A stretch of DNA of 64,000 nucleotides from Lamellibrachia columna (taxonomy: Eukaryota; Annelida; Polychaeta; Sabellida; Siboglinidae): contig OY759261.1 of NCBI GenBank assembly GCA_963662155.1, positions 64,532,417-64,596,416 on the forward strand. Reading direction: 5' to 3'. The position numbers and the translations under genes are program-made. Below are positions 1 to 11,479 of the stretch, piece after piece (the first letter of the stretch is position 1; each line of letters begins with the position of its first letter). The notes under the pieces are model-generated. The model made no database searches. It worked only from the letters and a program-made list of their open reading frames with translations, and had not been told where the DNA came from.

Positions 1-37
<37 letters not shown>

Positions 38-45
38 GTGTGTGC

Positions 46-90
<45 letters not shown>

Positions 91-98
91 GTGTGTGC

Positions 99-157
<59 letters not shown>

Positions 158-183
158 CCACACAAAGCCTCCAAATTACACAT

Positions 184-232
<49 letters not shown>

Positions 233-300
233 ATTTGGAGGCTCTGTGTGGTATATATATATATAGTGTACATACATACATACATATACATACATAGGCT
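1..300. repeat. Compound (AT)n / (CATA)n microsatellite
   Basis: Long alternating AT runs are interrupted by short copies of a TAATGTGTGTGCTATTA motif and two copies, one inverted, of a CACA-CAAAGCCTCCAAATTACA segment (about 160-180 and 230-250). The inverted pair flanking a TA run could form a cruciform. Open frames here are only Tyr-Ile repeats from the dinucleotide and are not genes. Confidence 0.9.
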
Positions 301-416
301 GCCTTGTAGTATTTTAGTAGTGAGAGAGGAGGGGCTGACCCCTTGTGCTTTTTCGCTCAACTTCGAATGGGCCAAGTCGTTAATAATGTGATAGTTTGTG
401 GGAAGATTGAATAAAA

Positions 417-690
417 TCAAAGTAGCGTAGCAAATTGCTCAATCAAGCCAGCATGTCGAAGTAGATAATAGATACATTTGATTTTTTCGCGAAATGATTC
501 TGAAACGAGACAAGTGAAAAACCAAATTGATGATGCAGCTCGCGATATTGAAGGTAGCGCATTTGAACAAACTGTTGTAAACACCATACCACCACCTACT
601 ACTAGGAACTGTGGGAATAAAGATGAAGAAATACGCAGACTCAGCAAATAGACCACAACAACAGAACAACGTTCACAAGCTAAAATCAAG
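417..690 (+). other. Conserved upstream block of duplicon A
   Basis: The segment around 447-590 (starting AGCATGTCGAAGTAGATA) recurs near 38760-38895 and 56888-57030 with scattered changes. It marks the left part of the segmental duplication. No convincing coding content is visible; the short minus-strand frames are not conserved between the copies. Confidence 0.6.
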
Positions 691-699
691 AGAAATAGA

Positions 700-1795
700 A
701 CTCGAGTTCAACTATGCTGTGAGATACAGGTTTGAAGCTCTAAAAGATAACAAACAGAGGACTATATAGACACAGTCTGGGCCACACTACAAGAAACCTG
801 TAAAGAAGCGTGCAAAGAAGTCTTAGACAGAAGAGGGAGCAAACATAAGGTGTGGCTATCAACAGCAACGTGGACGCTGATCAAAGAAAGGAAACAAATG
901 AAACAAATGGTCAATCGATGCTAGACAGTAGAAGAGAAACAAGAACACCAAACAAAATACTGGCAACTAAACAAAGCAGTCAAGAAGAGCGCAAGAAAAG
1001 ACAAACAAAACTACATCAATGACCTAGCAACACAAGCTGAAATGACAGCGCACATAAGAGATATGAAGGAATCCTACGATATAACAAGAACACTAGCGGG
1101 AAAAGAAGAAATCTTTCAAAAACAGTGAAAGACAAGTAAGGAAGAACGGTAAACAAGGAAGCGAAGAAAATATCAAAATTGGAAAAAAAACTTCAAAGAA
1201 ATCCTCAACAAAGACCCACCAGCAGAAATACCAGACCTACCAATAGCAGAAATGTTATTAAGTGTTAACACAAATCCACCTTCGAAGGGTGAAATAAGTA
1301 GAGCACTGAAGTTGTTAAAGGACGGAAAGACGCCACGACCAGACGGCATACCACCAGAGGCTCTGAAAGCAGACCCGATAACAACAACAGATATATTGCA
1401 CCATCTATTCCGAAAGATCTGGGAAAAAGAGAAAGTCCCAAGAGAATGAAAAACAAATTGTACCTTGTAAAAGAGCCAAGAAGAAATCTGGAGGGGGACA
1501 GACCAACACACCATAAGGAGAGAAATTACAAGAAGAAAGGGGAAATGGATAGGACACACCCATCGAAAACAAACAAACAATGTTACGAGACAGGCCTTAG
1601 ACTGGAATCCACAAGGAAAAAAACAGGCAGACCGAAAACTACTTGTAGGAGATCAATAGCCGAGGAAGTAAAGAAACATGGAACCACCTGGATAGAAATG
1701 AAGAAAGCAGTAAATAACAGAGTGCGTTGGAAAATAGTCGTTTCGGCCCTATGCTCTACCTTGAATGAAGAGGATTACGTGTCACCAAGCTCATT
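700..1795 (+). pseudogene. RTE-like non-LTR retrotransposon remnant
   Basis: Conceptual translation in shifting plus frames gives an endonuclease/RT linker (about 780-1130), then an N-terminal RT segment at 1250-1449 with the GPDGIP-like motif (here RPDGIPPEALKAD). The sequence then jumps directly to the C-terminal end typical of RTE-like elements at 1500-1780 (a GRPKTT, RRSIAEE and RVRW pattern). The catalytic palm (YADD region) is missing, so this copy has a large internal deletion plus several stops. Clade assignment rests on recalled motif style only. Confidence 0.7.
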
Positions 1796-2650
1796 TTAAG
1801 AAGGGATCGAGGAACAAGCTAGAAAATTACAGACCAGTGAGTTTAACATCAGTTGTATGTAAATTACTCGAAACATTAATTAGAGACCACATGGTGGAAT
1901 TCCTTGTAAAACATAAATTAATAAATACATCTCAACATGGGTTCATAAAAGCAAGGTCATGTCTAACCAATCTCTTATGTTTTTTTGAAGAAATTACAAA
2001 GTGGGTAGATGACTGGTCACCAGTGGATGTTGCCTACTTAGATTTTCAGAAAGCTTTCGATAAAATGCCACATCAAAGATTGTTACTTAAACTAAAAGCC
2101 CATGGTATATGTAATGATGTATTCAACTGGATAGAAAAGTGGCTTACACACAGAAGACAGAGAGTAATAATAGATGGTGAGATTTCAAATTGGAAATCGG
2201 TTTTGAGTGGGGTACCACAGGGATCAGTATTAGGCCCTATACTGTTTTTAATATATATAAATGATTTGGAAGATGACATATCGAGCAAAGTACTCAAATG
2301 ACACAAAAGTATTCAGAAAGTTTACTAATGATACAGATAAATAAAGTGTACAGGATGATCTAGATAAATTAGAAGAACTAAAGAAGGCAGTAGAACCAGA
2401 GGACACAAAGCAGCATTAGTTAAGGAGCAGTGTAGGTTGGACATGAGAAAGTACTCTTTCTCACAGAGGGTGATAAATGAATGGAACAAACTGCCAAATG
2501 ATTGTGTTAATGCTAGTAGTGTGAATATGTTTAAAAATAGAATCGACATATATTTGATAAGGGCGGGCCACACATAAATGAGAAAATTGTTGGACTCTCG
2601 ATACGCCAATGGCTTCCTTGTCCACCTGCCATCTGGAACTAGTTGATTGG
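1796..2650 (+). pseudogene. CR1-like LINE fragment: RT domain and 3' end
   Basis: An open stretch to 2301 encodes an RT fingers/palm segment: FKKGSRNKLENYRPVSLTS, a YLDFQKAFDKMPH block (motif A, Asp in LDF) and SGVPQGSVLGP (motif B), ending in LIYINDLED. After a gap the C-terminal end follows (about 2390-2580, pattern RLDMRKYSFSQRVINEWNKLP). The tail GGACTCTCGATACGCCAATGG closes the copy; this tail recurs in many fragments in the window. The YADD segment is deleted. The fragment abuts the RTE-like remnant at the preceding position, as if inserted into it. Confidence 0.8.
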
Positions 2651-2699
2651 GGTGGCAATCTGGTTAAATCTTGATATTGTTACGGCAACATAAAACTAA

Positions 2700-3380
2700 A
2701 AGTGGAGCATCGAAATATTGAGTTAGTTAATTGTGGTTTGTTTAGGTATTGAACATATTTCCGGCAGTATTCCCCCATAATTATAGTAACACGTTATGTA
2801 ATAGTGGATATAAAAATAATTAGAAAATTCTCCACTTGAAAAGCCGTATTGTATCGAATACTTCAGAAACATTGGTAGTATACTTTGTAATACCGTCCAC
2901 TAATATACTATTTATGACGGTTATAATTGACCAAACCAAAGCACAAGTGTATTCGATCGTGGGCATTTGAGTACAGCTTATTGAATCTGACTAATTGGAA
3001 TATTAATTGATGCATTAGTAAACACAACGGGGATTAGTGTTGTGACATGATTGTCAGCTGTCTAGTGTGTCTGACTAATAATAACACAGAACACTCCTTC
3101 CTGTTCACGATGTACTTGTTAATTGATGCAATATTAAACACAACGGGACTTAGCTTAAGTGCACACTGTCGTTCGATATGTTGTGTGTGTAACAATATTC
3201 CATGCACTGCACACACATTTATACCGAATATATTTTGACTGATATAAGTGATCGACATTGGACAGGCCGTTATCATTATACATAATAAACATCATAATAA
3301 CTAAGCGATATTCTGACTGACAGATTAGATAGTAACAATTCGAAACATGAACTAGTTATGCGACAAGTCGGCCCGATTAA
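2700..3380 (+). other. Conserved noncoding block upstream of gene A
   Basis: Blocks in this stretch (for example 2870-3060, containing a TTATAATTGACCAA motif, and 3100-3200) recur near 19950-20200, 39170-39420 and 57240-57500. They lie upstream of each gene copy. I find no open frame conserved between the copies and treat the region as duplicated intergenic DNA. Confidence 0.55.
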
Positions 3381-3386
3381 CGCTAA

Positions 3387-3583
<197 letters not shown>

Positions 3584-3584
3584 G

Positions 3585-4166
3585 TTTCAGGCGGTCCTTC
3601 CTTCGTTGTGTTTTCGCATTAAATACAATACGTTAGCTGCCTGCGTACACAAACAAATCAAAGCAACTGTTTATGTAGGTGATAATATACGTTTTGAAAA
3701 AAAAAATTCAAAATGGTCGCGTAAATCGTATGACACTTTTCTAACTATTTATCGTAAGTTTTCTGTGATCAGCCAAATGTCCAGGCGTTGGAACCGTGGA
3801 TTGACTGGGAAAGATCGGGTGCCTAATTTGTTGGGTGGAGAGGCCATCTTCAACTTCACCACAACCCACCCCATCCCAATAATATTCAGTAGCTTCCGAC
3901 GTCCATGATTTGGCAGCCAATCCTGCCAAATTATTTAGTTATGTTAATGTCACACACAAGGGATGTTTCTGAATATATTATTTAAATGAGTATAATTATA
4001 CATATGAACGAGCTGCACTGCTTGCATCAGAAGGTTGTATTTCGTCGAAGAAAAGCTATCCACAGTTACTACTGAATATTTCTCGTGTCTCAGTCTGACA
4101 CCTCTAGAGGTATGTGGCGCACAATGACTCCGTTCGAAGTTCACTTGCTAAATGCCGCGTTTTACA
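3585..4166 (+). other. Conserved proximal upstream region, duplicon A
   Basis: This region is shared with about 20465-20930, 39740-40425 and 59000-59590. The shared elements include a GGTTTCAGGCGGTCC-like start, a CGTTGGAACCGTGGATTGA segment and an ATATATTATTTAAATGAGTATA segment. Conservation in all four duplicons upstream of exon 1 makes it a candidate promoter/5' UTR region. No TATA-initiator pair can be assigned confidently. Confidence 0.5.
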
Positions 4167-4630
4167 AAGTTTCAAGGGACTAATAGTATGTACGACAGGA
4201 TGTTTAGTATGTGAACGTTATATAAAGTTGCAAGGGACTAGTAGTATGTACAGCAGGATGTTTAGTATGTGAACGTTTTATAAAGTTGCAAGGGACTAAT
4301 AGTATGTACGGCAGGATGTTTAGTATGTGAACGTTTTGTAAAGTTGCAAGGGACTAATAGTATGTACGGCAGGATGTTTAGTATGTGAACGTTATATAAA
4401 GTTGCAAGGGACTAATAGTACGTACAGCAGGATGTTTAGTATGTGTACGTTTTATAAAGTTGCAAGAGACTAATACTATGTACAGCAGGATGTTTAGTAT
4501 GTTAACGTTTCATAAAGTTGCAAGAAACTAATAGTATGTACAGCAGGATGTTTAGTATGTGAACGTTTTATAAAGTTGCAAGAGACTAATACAATGTACA
4601 GCAGAATGTTTAGTATGTGAACGTTTCGTT
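4167..4630 (+). repeat. Minisatellite, 58-bp unit x 8
   Basis: Units start with AAGTTGCAAGGGACTAATAG at 4167, 4225, 4283, 4341, 4399, 4457, 4515 and 4573, exactly 58 bp apart. The corresponding places in the other duplicons hold one or two units (near 20920, 40415 and 59595-59700), so the expansion is specific to duplicon A. Confidence 0.95.
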
Positions 4631-4790
4631 GTATGAATATGTGGGTTTCCCCGTACTGTAATTGTGTGATGGTAAATGTACACATGTTAACAAAAATGAT
4701 ATTAATTAAAATGGTGAACTTATATTTTTACTCTATTTACACAGTCTGTATGCACAAGACATTTGGCAACAACTGCTCTCGGAGGATGGC

Positions 4791-5277
4791 AATGTTAAAG
4801 TGACACTGCCTTCGGGTGTCCTTTACCTATGTTTTGTTAGGGTTTACTCACTTGTTCACAATGTTAAAGTGACACCTCCTTCGGGTGTCCTTTCCCGATT
4901 ATTTGTTAGGGTTTACTCACTTGTTCACAATGTTAAAGTGACACCGCCTTCGGGTGTCCTTTCCCGATGTTTTGTTAGGGTTTACTCACTTGTTCAAAAA
5001 GTTAAAGTGACACCGCCTTCGGGTGTCCTTTCCCGATGTTTTGTTAGGGTTTACTCACTTGTTCACAATGTTAAAGTGACACCGCCTTCGGGTGTCCTTT
5101 CCTGATGTTTTTTTAGGGTTTACTCACTTGTTCACAATGTTAAAGTCACACCTACTTCGGGTGTCCTGAACAGATGTTTTGTTAGGGTTTACTAACTTGT
5201 TCACAATGTTAAAGTCACACCGCCTTCGGGGGTCCATTTCCGATGTTTTGTTAGGGTTTACTCACTTGTTCACAAAG
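4791..5277 (+). repeat. Minisatellite, 69-bp unit x 7
   Basis: Units begin AATGTTAAAGTGACACC at 4791, 4860, 4929, 4998, 5067, 5136 and 5205. The unit contains CCTTCGGGTGTCCTTTCCCGA and TTAGGGTTTACTCACTTG. A single related unit lies upstream of exon 1 in copies C (about 40626-40700) and D (about 59866-59945). Because 69 is a multiple of three, one frame stays open for about 100 codons, but that is a repeat artefact. Confidence 0.95.
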
Positions 5278-5451
5278 GCTAATGAACTAGATCTAGATGA
5301 GCATAATGTAGATAAATGGTGAACAGAAACTTGTGTAATAACTTTGTGTTATGGAATAATATTAGGCACTAAGATACTGAATAATAATATCAACGTTGTT
5401 GTTGATGACTGTGTCGAATTTGTTGGCTTACCGTTAGCAGGACTTACAAAC

Positions 5452-5524
5452 ATTAGGGAACTGAGTCGAACGGATGGCGTGTTGCTCCTGCTCTACTTGG
5501 AAGCGGTCGCCGGGACTTTTGCAC
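5452..5524 (+). pseudogene. Copy A exon 1 (signal peptide, start codon lost)
   Basis: Aligned with the other copies, the ATG is ATT. The rest reads a hydrophobic GVLLLLYLEAVAG core ending in phase 1 at donor GTACGT (5525). The frame is open upstream but has no ATG. Confidence 0.75.
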
Positions 5525-5699
5525 GTACGTAATATCATTCAATATTTGAAACAACAAATTTTGCCTTCGTAAAATACAAAACAAAGCAAATTTAAAACAC
5601 GGAAACGGCGCAGTAAGTGCGGTCACATCTTGAATGGGAAAACGCAATTTGGTGTTGTTATTTTACATAATTTACAAGTAGGGGAGATAGGGGATAGTT

Positions 5700-6115
5700 G
5701 TATGCAGGGGCAAGTTGTTACAGAGGCGTTTTACGAAAACATAGCACACATATTGAGATACCATCGAAATCAGTTGGTTGGACGTCCACCAGCAGACACA
5801 CTGTCCAAAAATCGGGAGTTAAGAAGACGAAATTAACGATGTGTGGAAAAAAATGACTTTTTGAAGACCTAAAACTATTTTTGTATGCCCACATAATATC
5901 ATCACAGGCAGCCGCTTTTTATGTTTCGTGATTGAAACTATAAATTTATCTACTATATAGAATAATTGGTTATGCCAAGTAGAAGTTATTTTGAAATTCA
6001 TAATTTTTTATTGTCCAAAATTGTGCAAAAAATGTCTTTGGGCAAGTTATTACAATTGTATTGGGGCATGTTGTTACAATTGTATTGGGGCAAGTTGTTA
6101 CAATTGTTCTAACGT
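5700..6115 (+). repeat. Dispersed GGGGCAAGTTGTTACA motif copies in intron 1
   Basis: The motif or close variants occur at about 5707, 6044, 6063 and 6087; the last three are spaced about 20-24 bp apart and followed by ATTGTAT. Equivalent copies lie in intron 1 of copy C (41158, 41516, 41538), where a perfect hairpin of the same sequence is found at 41963-42000. Function unknown. Confidence 0.7.
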
Positions 6116-6282
6116 TCGGGCGGCTCGTACCGATGGCTCAGCCAACAACCTGTGTGATGGGAATGACCGAAATAACAACGTTTATTTAACCACGACGTGT
6201 GAACGATTTACTTCACTTGTGAAGCCTAGCGTACTTGCTTATAACCAGTATTGTAAAGGCTAGCCAGGGTTGACTGAATTAC

Positions 6283-6440
6283 TTTAATTGCGTACTTCAG
6301 TAAAAGTAGAAGTAATTCACCTAAAAACTACTTGAGTAAAAGTAAAAGTACTTTATAAAAAAAGTACTTGAGTAAAAAAGTAAAACTACTTCTCAAAAGT
6401 ATTTGAAGTAAAAGTAGAAGTAAAAGTACAACACTCAGAA
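6283..6440. repeat. AGTAAAAGTA-rich interspersed repeat
   Basis: Imperfect direct and inverted arrays of AGTAAAAGTA/TACTTGAGT occupy about 150 bp. The style resembles subterminal-repeat-rich short DNA transposon remnants, but no terminal inverted repeats or target duplication could be defined. Confidence 0.4.
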
Positions 6441-6479
6441 ATAACAACAAAATCATGAATAATATTTTATAAATTACAC

Positions 6480-6640
6480 AGCTTGCATCTTGCAACTGTT
6501 TTGCAACCAGTCTACTTATAGCAGCGTCAAAATTAACACATATCTCAGAAAGGCGGGTTACACATTAATGATAATTTTTTGGACTCTCGATAAACCAACT
6601 GCTTCCTTATTCGCTTGCCATCTGCGTGTTTTGTCACGGA
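6480..6640 (+). mobile_element. CR1-like LINE 3'-tail fragment
   Basis: A short 3' end matches the tail at 2500-2640: a GGCGGGTTACACAT-like segment, then GGACTCTCGATAAACCAACT and a TTGCCATCTG segment. It is strongly 5'-truncated and lies in intron 1 of copy A. Copy C has a homologous fragment at 41690-41790, so the insertion pre-dates the duplication. Confidence 0.65.
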
Positions 6641-7311
6641 TGACAATATTGTTAATTTTTATGGCAAAACACTATTTGTGCAATTAATAAATATTGCTCG
6701 ACTAATTGAAATGTGAATGTTCGTGCGTATGTGCGTGTATCATTCAAACGAGTAGAAACATAATAATTTTATATAATATATATTGCCTTGCAATATTTAA
6801 TTGGCTACTCAATTCAATAATTTATGTTCCATCTGGGAATGAGTTCCCTATGGTAACTAAAAATTAAAAGCTTAATATATGAATCTGTGAACACCTACGT
6901 TGTTACGCACACTATTTATAAGATGTATAAATAATATGTCTATGTATAATCAAGTTACTGTAATAACAGTAACATGTACGATTGACACTTGGTTAGTGGT
7001 CCCAGCGGTCTTTGCTGTAACAACGTGCCATATGATGTAACAATTTGCTGCACTTACGGGGCTAATTGTTACAATCGACTGCGTCTGGGAAATTTCACAT
7101 ATCTAACTAACTACAATATGGAATATCAACGGTATGGTACATTTTATTTAAAAAAAAATTTGTTTAATGTTTCCGCTGACAGAAATAATGCATCTAACAT
7201 ACTTTTCACAAAAAAATGGCTTTAACTGAAAATTTTAACAATTATCCCCGGTCTCCCCGATAATGCAAACGGTAAATGTTGTATAGTAGTACACAACTGT
7301 ATTTATTTCAG

Positions 7312-7622
7312 CCAAACAACCTTCATTATGCTCGGGACAGTCGAAACATATGCAATTTTCTTGCTGAAGACGACCGCTTCAAAGACGTGCCAATGCCGCG
7401 TCACCTCGCGTCGGTATGCCTTTACATTTCACACGGAAGTCAAGCAGAGCGGTTCGTTAGCAAGTATATGCATCTCACCTGTTGGTCAAGGGAAAGTATC
7501 ACCACTGCATAATACTGTCTGCCTCAACAGAAGCAATCGACAAGGTTGAGCCGCTTGCGGCCCGTACATTTGCATAAGGCTGAAAAATAGTCACGACGAC
7601 CGGTACAAAGTGACACTGACCG
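7312..7622 (+). pseudogene. Copy A exon 2 (Cys-rich domain, frameshifted)
   Basis: The exon is bounded by TTTATTTCAG and donor GTGAGT. Its length of 311 bp against 318 bp in copies C and D shows a 7-bp loss near 7350 (the segment between ACATAT and GCAA). Downstream, the TCQCRVTS and SICISPVGQG segments are still readable, then a TGA truncates the frame. Confidence 0.8.
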
Positions 7623-8313
7623 GTGAGTTTCCGAGAATAACGTGTGTGTCCGCGCGCCATTATATGTCACCAAGCGCAGAACTTCAGCATTGTGTACTCT
7701 TAAAATTAAAAGGGCTGGAAAGTGTCATATGTACTCTAGTCATCCATTTGGATGACTTATGAGTTGACTTGGAATTCATAGAGACAACTTGAAACTTGAC
7801 ATGGACTTGGATGTCATTGATTCAAAACTTGATTTCTTTTGCCAATTTCTGACTTTCAAGAAGTCTGGTGGCTCGAAACGTTTGCTAAGCAAGACCACGT
7901 TGTCGTGACAGGCCAAATCAAATCTTAAGACTGGACTTGACTTACATGTCAATGATTTGAGGCTTGACTTGACTTACCAGTGTGTGACTAGTCAGCTAGT
8001 CTGGAAAGTGTTCGATGTGTTCAATATTTTAGACTAACTCTAGCCATCTTGTTAACAGAAGCCGTATACGATTGCTGCGTGATGTACTTTAGAGAGTGGG
8101 ATTTGGAAAGTGTGCCAAGACTTGTATTCACGGAGTTAACATTCATCCAACTAACGAAGCCGTAAAGCGTCTAGGGTCCTAAACTCATAGAGGTGACAAC
8201 ACACGTAGCTCGTGCAACTGCACCTATACGACCCTTACTGCCAACGTCGGTGATGACTCTTAGTTATTATTGTAATATCAGATCATATATGTTGTATTCG
8301 TCATTGTTTGCAG

Positions 8314-9302
8314 GAAACTATATGAAGAATTATGAGTTCGATATTGATTGCGAAACAACGATTATTAAATGAACAACCCAAAACACCCCAACGAAGAAAA
8401 CAACCAAGACGACGATACCAACAACAACTACAACAACACCAATAACTACAACACCAACAACTACTACAACGACACCAGTAACGACCAAGACGACAACACC
8501 AACAACTACTACAACAACACCAGTAACGACCAAAACGACAACACCAACTACTCCTACTACAACACCAGTAACGACCAAGACGATAATACCAAAAACTACT
8601 TTAAAAACACACGTAAAGACCAACACGACAACACCAACAACTACTTCGAATACACCAGTAACGATCAAGACGACAACTGCAACAACTACTACAACCGGAA
8701 CAGTAACGACCAAGACGATGATACCAACAACTACTACAACGACAGTAGTAACGACCAAGACGACAACACCACCAACTACTACAACGACACCAGTAACGAC
8801 CAAGACAACTAATCAGATCACAACTATGAGATATGCATCGTCACAAAACTATTCATCGACGTATACTTCAACTACAAAGAGACAACCAACAAACAGAGAG
8901 ACAACTACAACATCTATTACCATCAAACGAACAACAAAAACTCCGCCACAAACTGCATCAACTACGACATTAAGAACGGCCCAGACGAATAAACCAACCA
9001 CTCCAATATTAACAACACCGATGGAAACGGTAACTACACAAAGAACTACAACAACTACTAGTAAGAAAACTATGACGCCAGAAGCAACGACACAAGACGA
9101 AGACTGGCTGTCACGTAACACAATGCCGCTGGTCTCGCAGACATCACTAAAATTTCGTATGAAATTGACGAAGGAGCATACCGAAATATCAGAACTACAG
9201 GTTCCCAGACGACTTTCACCAAAGGCACACGAGTTTACCTGATGACAACGCCGATGACCTTCTCTGAAACGACGTTCAGGCTCAACGCTCAGGTGATACC
9301 AG
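8314..9302 (+). pseudogene. Copy A exon 3 (Thr-rich stalk, nonsense and frameshift)
   Basis: The exon starts after TTTGCAG with the conserved IDCETTIIK segment, then an in-frame TGA. The Thr-rich frame (TTTPTTTTTTPVTTK units of 45 bp, roughly 8400-8815) is otherwise open. A deletion of about 100 bp relative to copy B joins LVSQ directly to the DITKISY-type segment in another frame. Confidence 0.75.
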
Positions 9303-9309
9303 GTGAATC

Positions 9310-9430
9310 GGTGTAGCTTCTCAATCTCAATCATCAGGTGATGTCAATTGTGTCGGTGTAGTTTCTCAGTCTCAACCATTAGGTGATGTCAAGTGAGTTG
9401 GTGTAGTTGCTCAGTCTCAACCACAGGTGT
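9310..9430 (+). repeat. Intron 3 donor-containing minisatellite, copy A
   Basis: About three copies of a ~45-bp unit (CTCAACC, then AGGTGATGTCAAGTGAGT, then CGGTGTAGTTTCTCAGT) follow exon 3 directly. The unit is a duplicate of the exon 3/intron 3 junction, and similar arrays occur at 31440-31530, 34620-34910 and 61990-62190. Confidence 0.75.
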
Positions 9431-9434
9431 CGCT

Positions 9435-9700
9435 GTTGCGTTGTGGTCTTGTGGTAGGACGTCAGTCGAGGGGAGCAGGATGCGAATCCACCTGCTGCCA
9501 TTTCGAAACTAATTTGTTCACCCCACGTTGCCTTTTGGAAAGGACACAACAATTCTTTGTTCCTGGTGTCTACGTCAAGGGAAATAAAAGATTCCATGCA
9601 GAAAAATGGAAAACATATGTCGTTGACTCACTGACTCTAGAGAAGGACTCTTTGAAATAAACAACCTGTCTCCTCGGACCAGTGGGAACTGAAATAAGTA
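9435..9700 (+). mobile_element. Possible tRNA-derived SINE remnant in intron 3
   Basis: The segment contains a TGGTCTTGTGGTAGGACGTC stretch resembling an internal pol III A box and a GGATGCGAATCC stretch resembling a B box, about 40 bp apart. A TTTTGGAAAGGACACAAC segment follows. A close copy lies at about 34910-35200 in copy B intron 3. It is shared by position, so it is older than the duplication. SINE identity is an inference. Confidence 0.35.
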
Positions 9701-9855
9701 AATTCACCGAAAAAATTGGTTTATTCTCATTAACCTTTATAACATCCCCTCCATCTGTGCTGGATATTTGATTACGAGAGAACATTTGTTAAAATGTGAG
9801 TTATTCCCGTTTTCTGGTTTTGGTTCGTAACTGTTGTTGTTTGTATCTCTTGCAG

Positions 9856-9916
9856 TCTCCCTGGCTGTCCTTTTCTTCTTCAGTGTTATCACAAGCATCG
9901 TCTTCATAATTACCAG
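9856..9916 (+). pseudogene. Copy A exon 4 (transmembrane helix, 12 bp shorter)
   Basis: Reads SLAV then FFFSVITSIVFIIT, lacking the Val-Ile-Gly-Val codons present in copies B and D. Donor GTGAGA is intact. The remaining helix of about 19 residues could still span a membrane. Confidence 0.75.
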
Positions 9917-9964
9917 GTGAGAGTTTGTCTTTTTGTTGTAACGGCACAAACACGCATATGTACA

Positions 9965-9975
9965 TGCACACGCAA

Positions 9976-10026
<51 letters not shown>

Positions 10027-10080
10027 CACACACACGCACGCACGCACGCCCACGCACACACGCACGCACGCACGCACACG
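9965..10080. repeat. (CACG)n/(CA)n microsatellite in intron 4
   Basis: A run of CGCA and CA repeats about 50 bp inside the intron 4 donor. Copies B (35467-35545) and D (62355-62475) carry CA-type runs at the same place. Confidence 0.9.
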
Positions 10081-10401
10081 TGTGTCGTGGTATTATAGTG
10101 TTTGGAGGGTCTTGCCTTTTTGCGGATTTATCCGTCAATTGTTTGTGGGACATAATGTCAGATGTTTGTTGAAAATCTACCATATCATTCAGTTGAGCGC
10201 AGAGGTGCGAACTTTGTATAATTAATAGAGTATAACTAAAAGTATTAAGTTAATATTGATGACGATAATATCACAACGGTTGACCGTACGTGTAGAAAAT
10301 AATATGAAATCATATTGATGTAATGATGGGATTTCAAAAAGCACATTTACTACTCTAGCTCTCTTGCATGATTTTGCAATAAATAAATTCAAATGTTTCA
10401 G

Positions 10402-10465
10402 ACGAAGACAAAGACAAATATTTGACGTAAGAAGGAGACAGGAGCTCCGTGGCTGGCCTGAATAG
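10402..10465 (+). pseudogene. Copy A exon 5 (cytoplasmic tail)
   Basis: After acceptor ATGTTTCAG the phase-2 frame reads RRQRQIFDVRRRQELRGWPE then TAG. The exon itself is undamaged, but upstream exons are. Confidence 0.75.
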
Positions 10466-11110
10466 TACCGCCGCTTCTACAACTGACTTCGATATACGTC
10501 ATCAGCCTTGACGAGTTATCTAGTTTAGAAGATGACACACATCGAATGGGATTATCACAATTAATCAGGAATTACAATACGATTTAATGAACAGATTCGT
10601 GTATACTTTGTTCAGTTTTAGTAGAATTTAGTCAGCCACTCTTCAGTTGGCAGTTTAGTTATATGAGATTGTTGCTGCTAAGGTAAAACACATAATTCGT
10701 GGCGGTGACGCACCGTAAAGAACAACGGATGGATCCATCACGTGACTATTTGCTTAGCAACTATGTCCATCAAGCTAACAAGCATGGCTATCGCTCACGG
10801 ATATTGCGACCAAAAAACAAAAGCCAACGTTATTTCAGCTAGAATAGTAAGTAGGAATGTTATATCTGACAAACGTATGCCGCCGTAGTACTGTAATATA
10901 TGTAAACAAGGTTACTAATGCGAAGCTTGAAGGAGGTGACACTCTTCATTAGGATTTTTTATTAAATTGTCATGCGTCTTAAAAGGTGTCTTAATTAAAA
11001 CAATATTGTGCAATGCCAACATAGTCTGGTTTTCACACACACGCGCGCACGTACGCACATGCATTCCTTATTCACATCACATCGATATTATATAACTAAA
11101 ATGTGGAGAA
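10466..11110 (+). other. 3' flank of gene A
   Basis: Homologous to 35865-36910, 44846-45130 and 62868-63665. It contains one copy of the 43-bp AGGAGGT/TTAGGATTTTT unit (about 10925-10970) that is amplified in B and D. A TTAATTAAAACAATATTG segment sits where B and D have AATAAA. No gene is visible. Confidence 0.55.
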
Positions 11111-11161
11111 GCACAAAATACACCAATGTAATATATCATATGATACCTATCTTGGATTTAT

Positions 11162-11470
<309 letters not shown>

Positions 11471-11479
11471 TGTTTTGAC

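Larger units (their letters stand above)
5452..10465 (+). pseudogene. Gene copy A: broken mucin-like transmembrane protein gene
   Basis: All five exons of the tandem family are present: exon 1 5452-5524, exon 2 7312-7622, exon 3 8314-9302, exon 4 9856-9916 and exon 5 10402-10465. Donors and acceptors are retained (GTACGT, GTGAGT, GTGAAT, GTGAGA; acceptors TTTCAG or TTGCAG). Several lesions argue against an intact product. The start codon is ATT where the others have ATG. Exon 2 is 7 bp shorter than in C and D, shifting the frame. A TGA follows the Asn-Arg-Gln-Gly segment in exon 2 and another (AAA TGA) lies near the start of exon 3. A further deletion near 9146 shifts the frame before the membrane-proximal segment. 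The TM exon also lacks 12 bp in frame. About nine 45-bp Thr repeats remain. Confidence 0.8.

Noticed and set aside
4800..5105. 101-codon frame with a 23-residue repeat
   Set aside because: The frame stays open only because the minisatellite unit is 69 bp; it is absent where the unit is single.
5630..6263. Short frames in intron 1 of copy A with an N/Y/C-rich repeat
   Set aside because: Produced by the repeated GGGGCAAGTTGTTACAATTG motif; not conserved in copy C.
7276..7512. Alternative frame of copy A exon 2 beginning upstream of the acceptor
   Set aside because: It crosses the TTTATTTCAG acceptor and uses the frame generated by the 7-bp deletion; paralogues do not keep it.
8330..8803. Minus-strand Val/Gly-rich frame and plus-strand Asn/Asp-rich frame over the Thr repeats (also 30161-30949, 43651-44511)
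   Set aside because: They are shadows of the 45-bp Thr-rich coding repeat; splice sites, phase and paralogue comparison support only the Thr frame.
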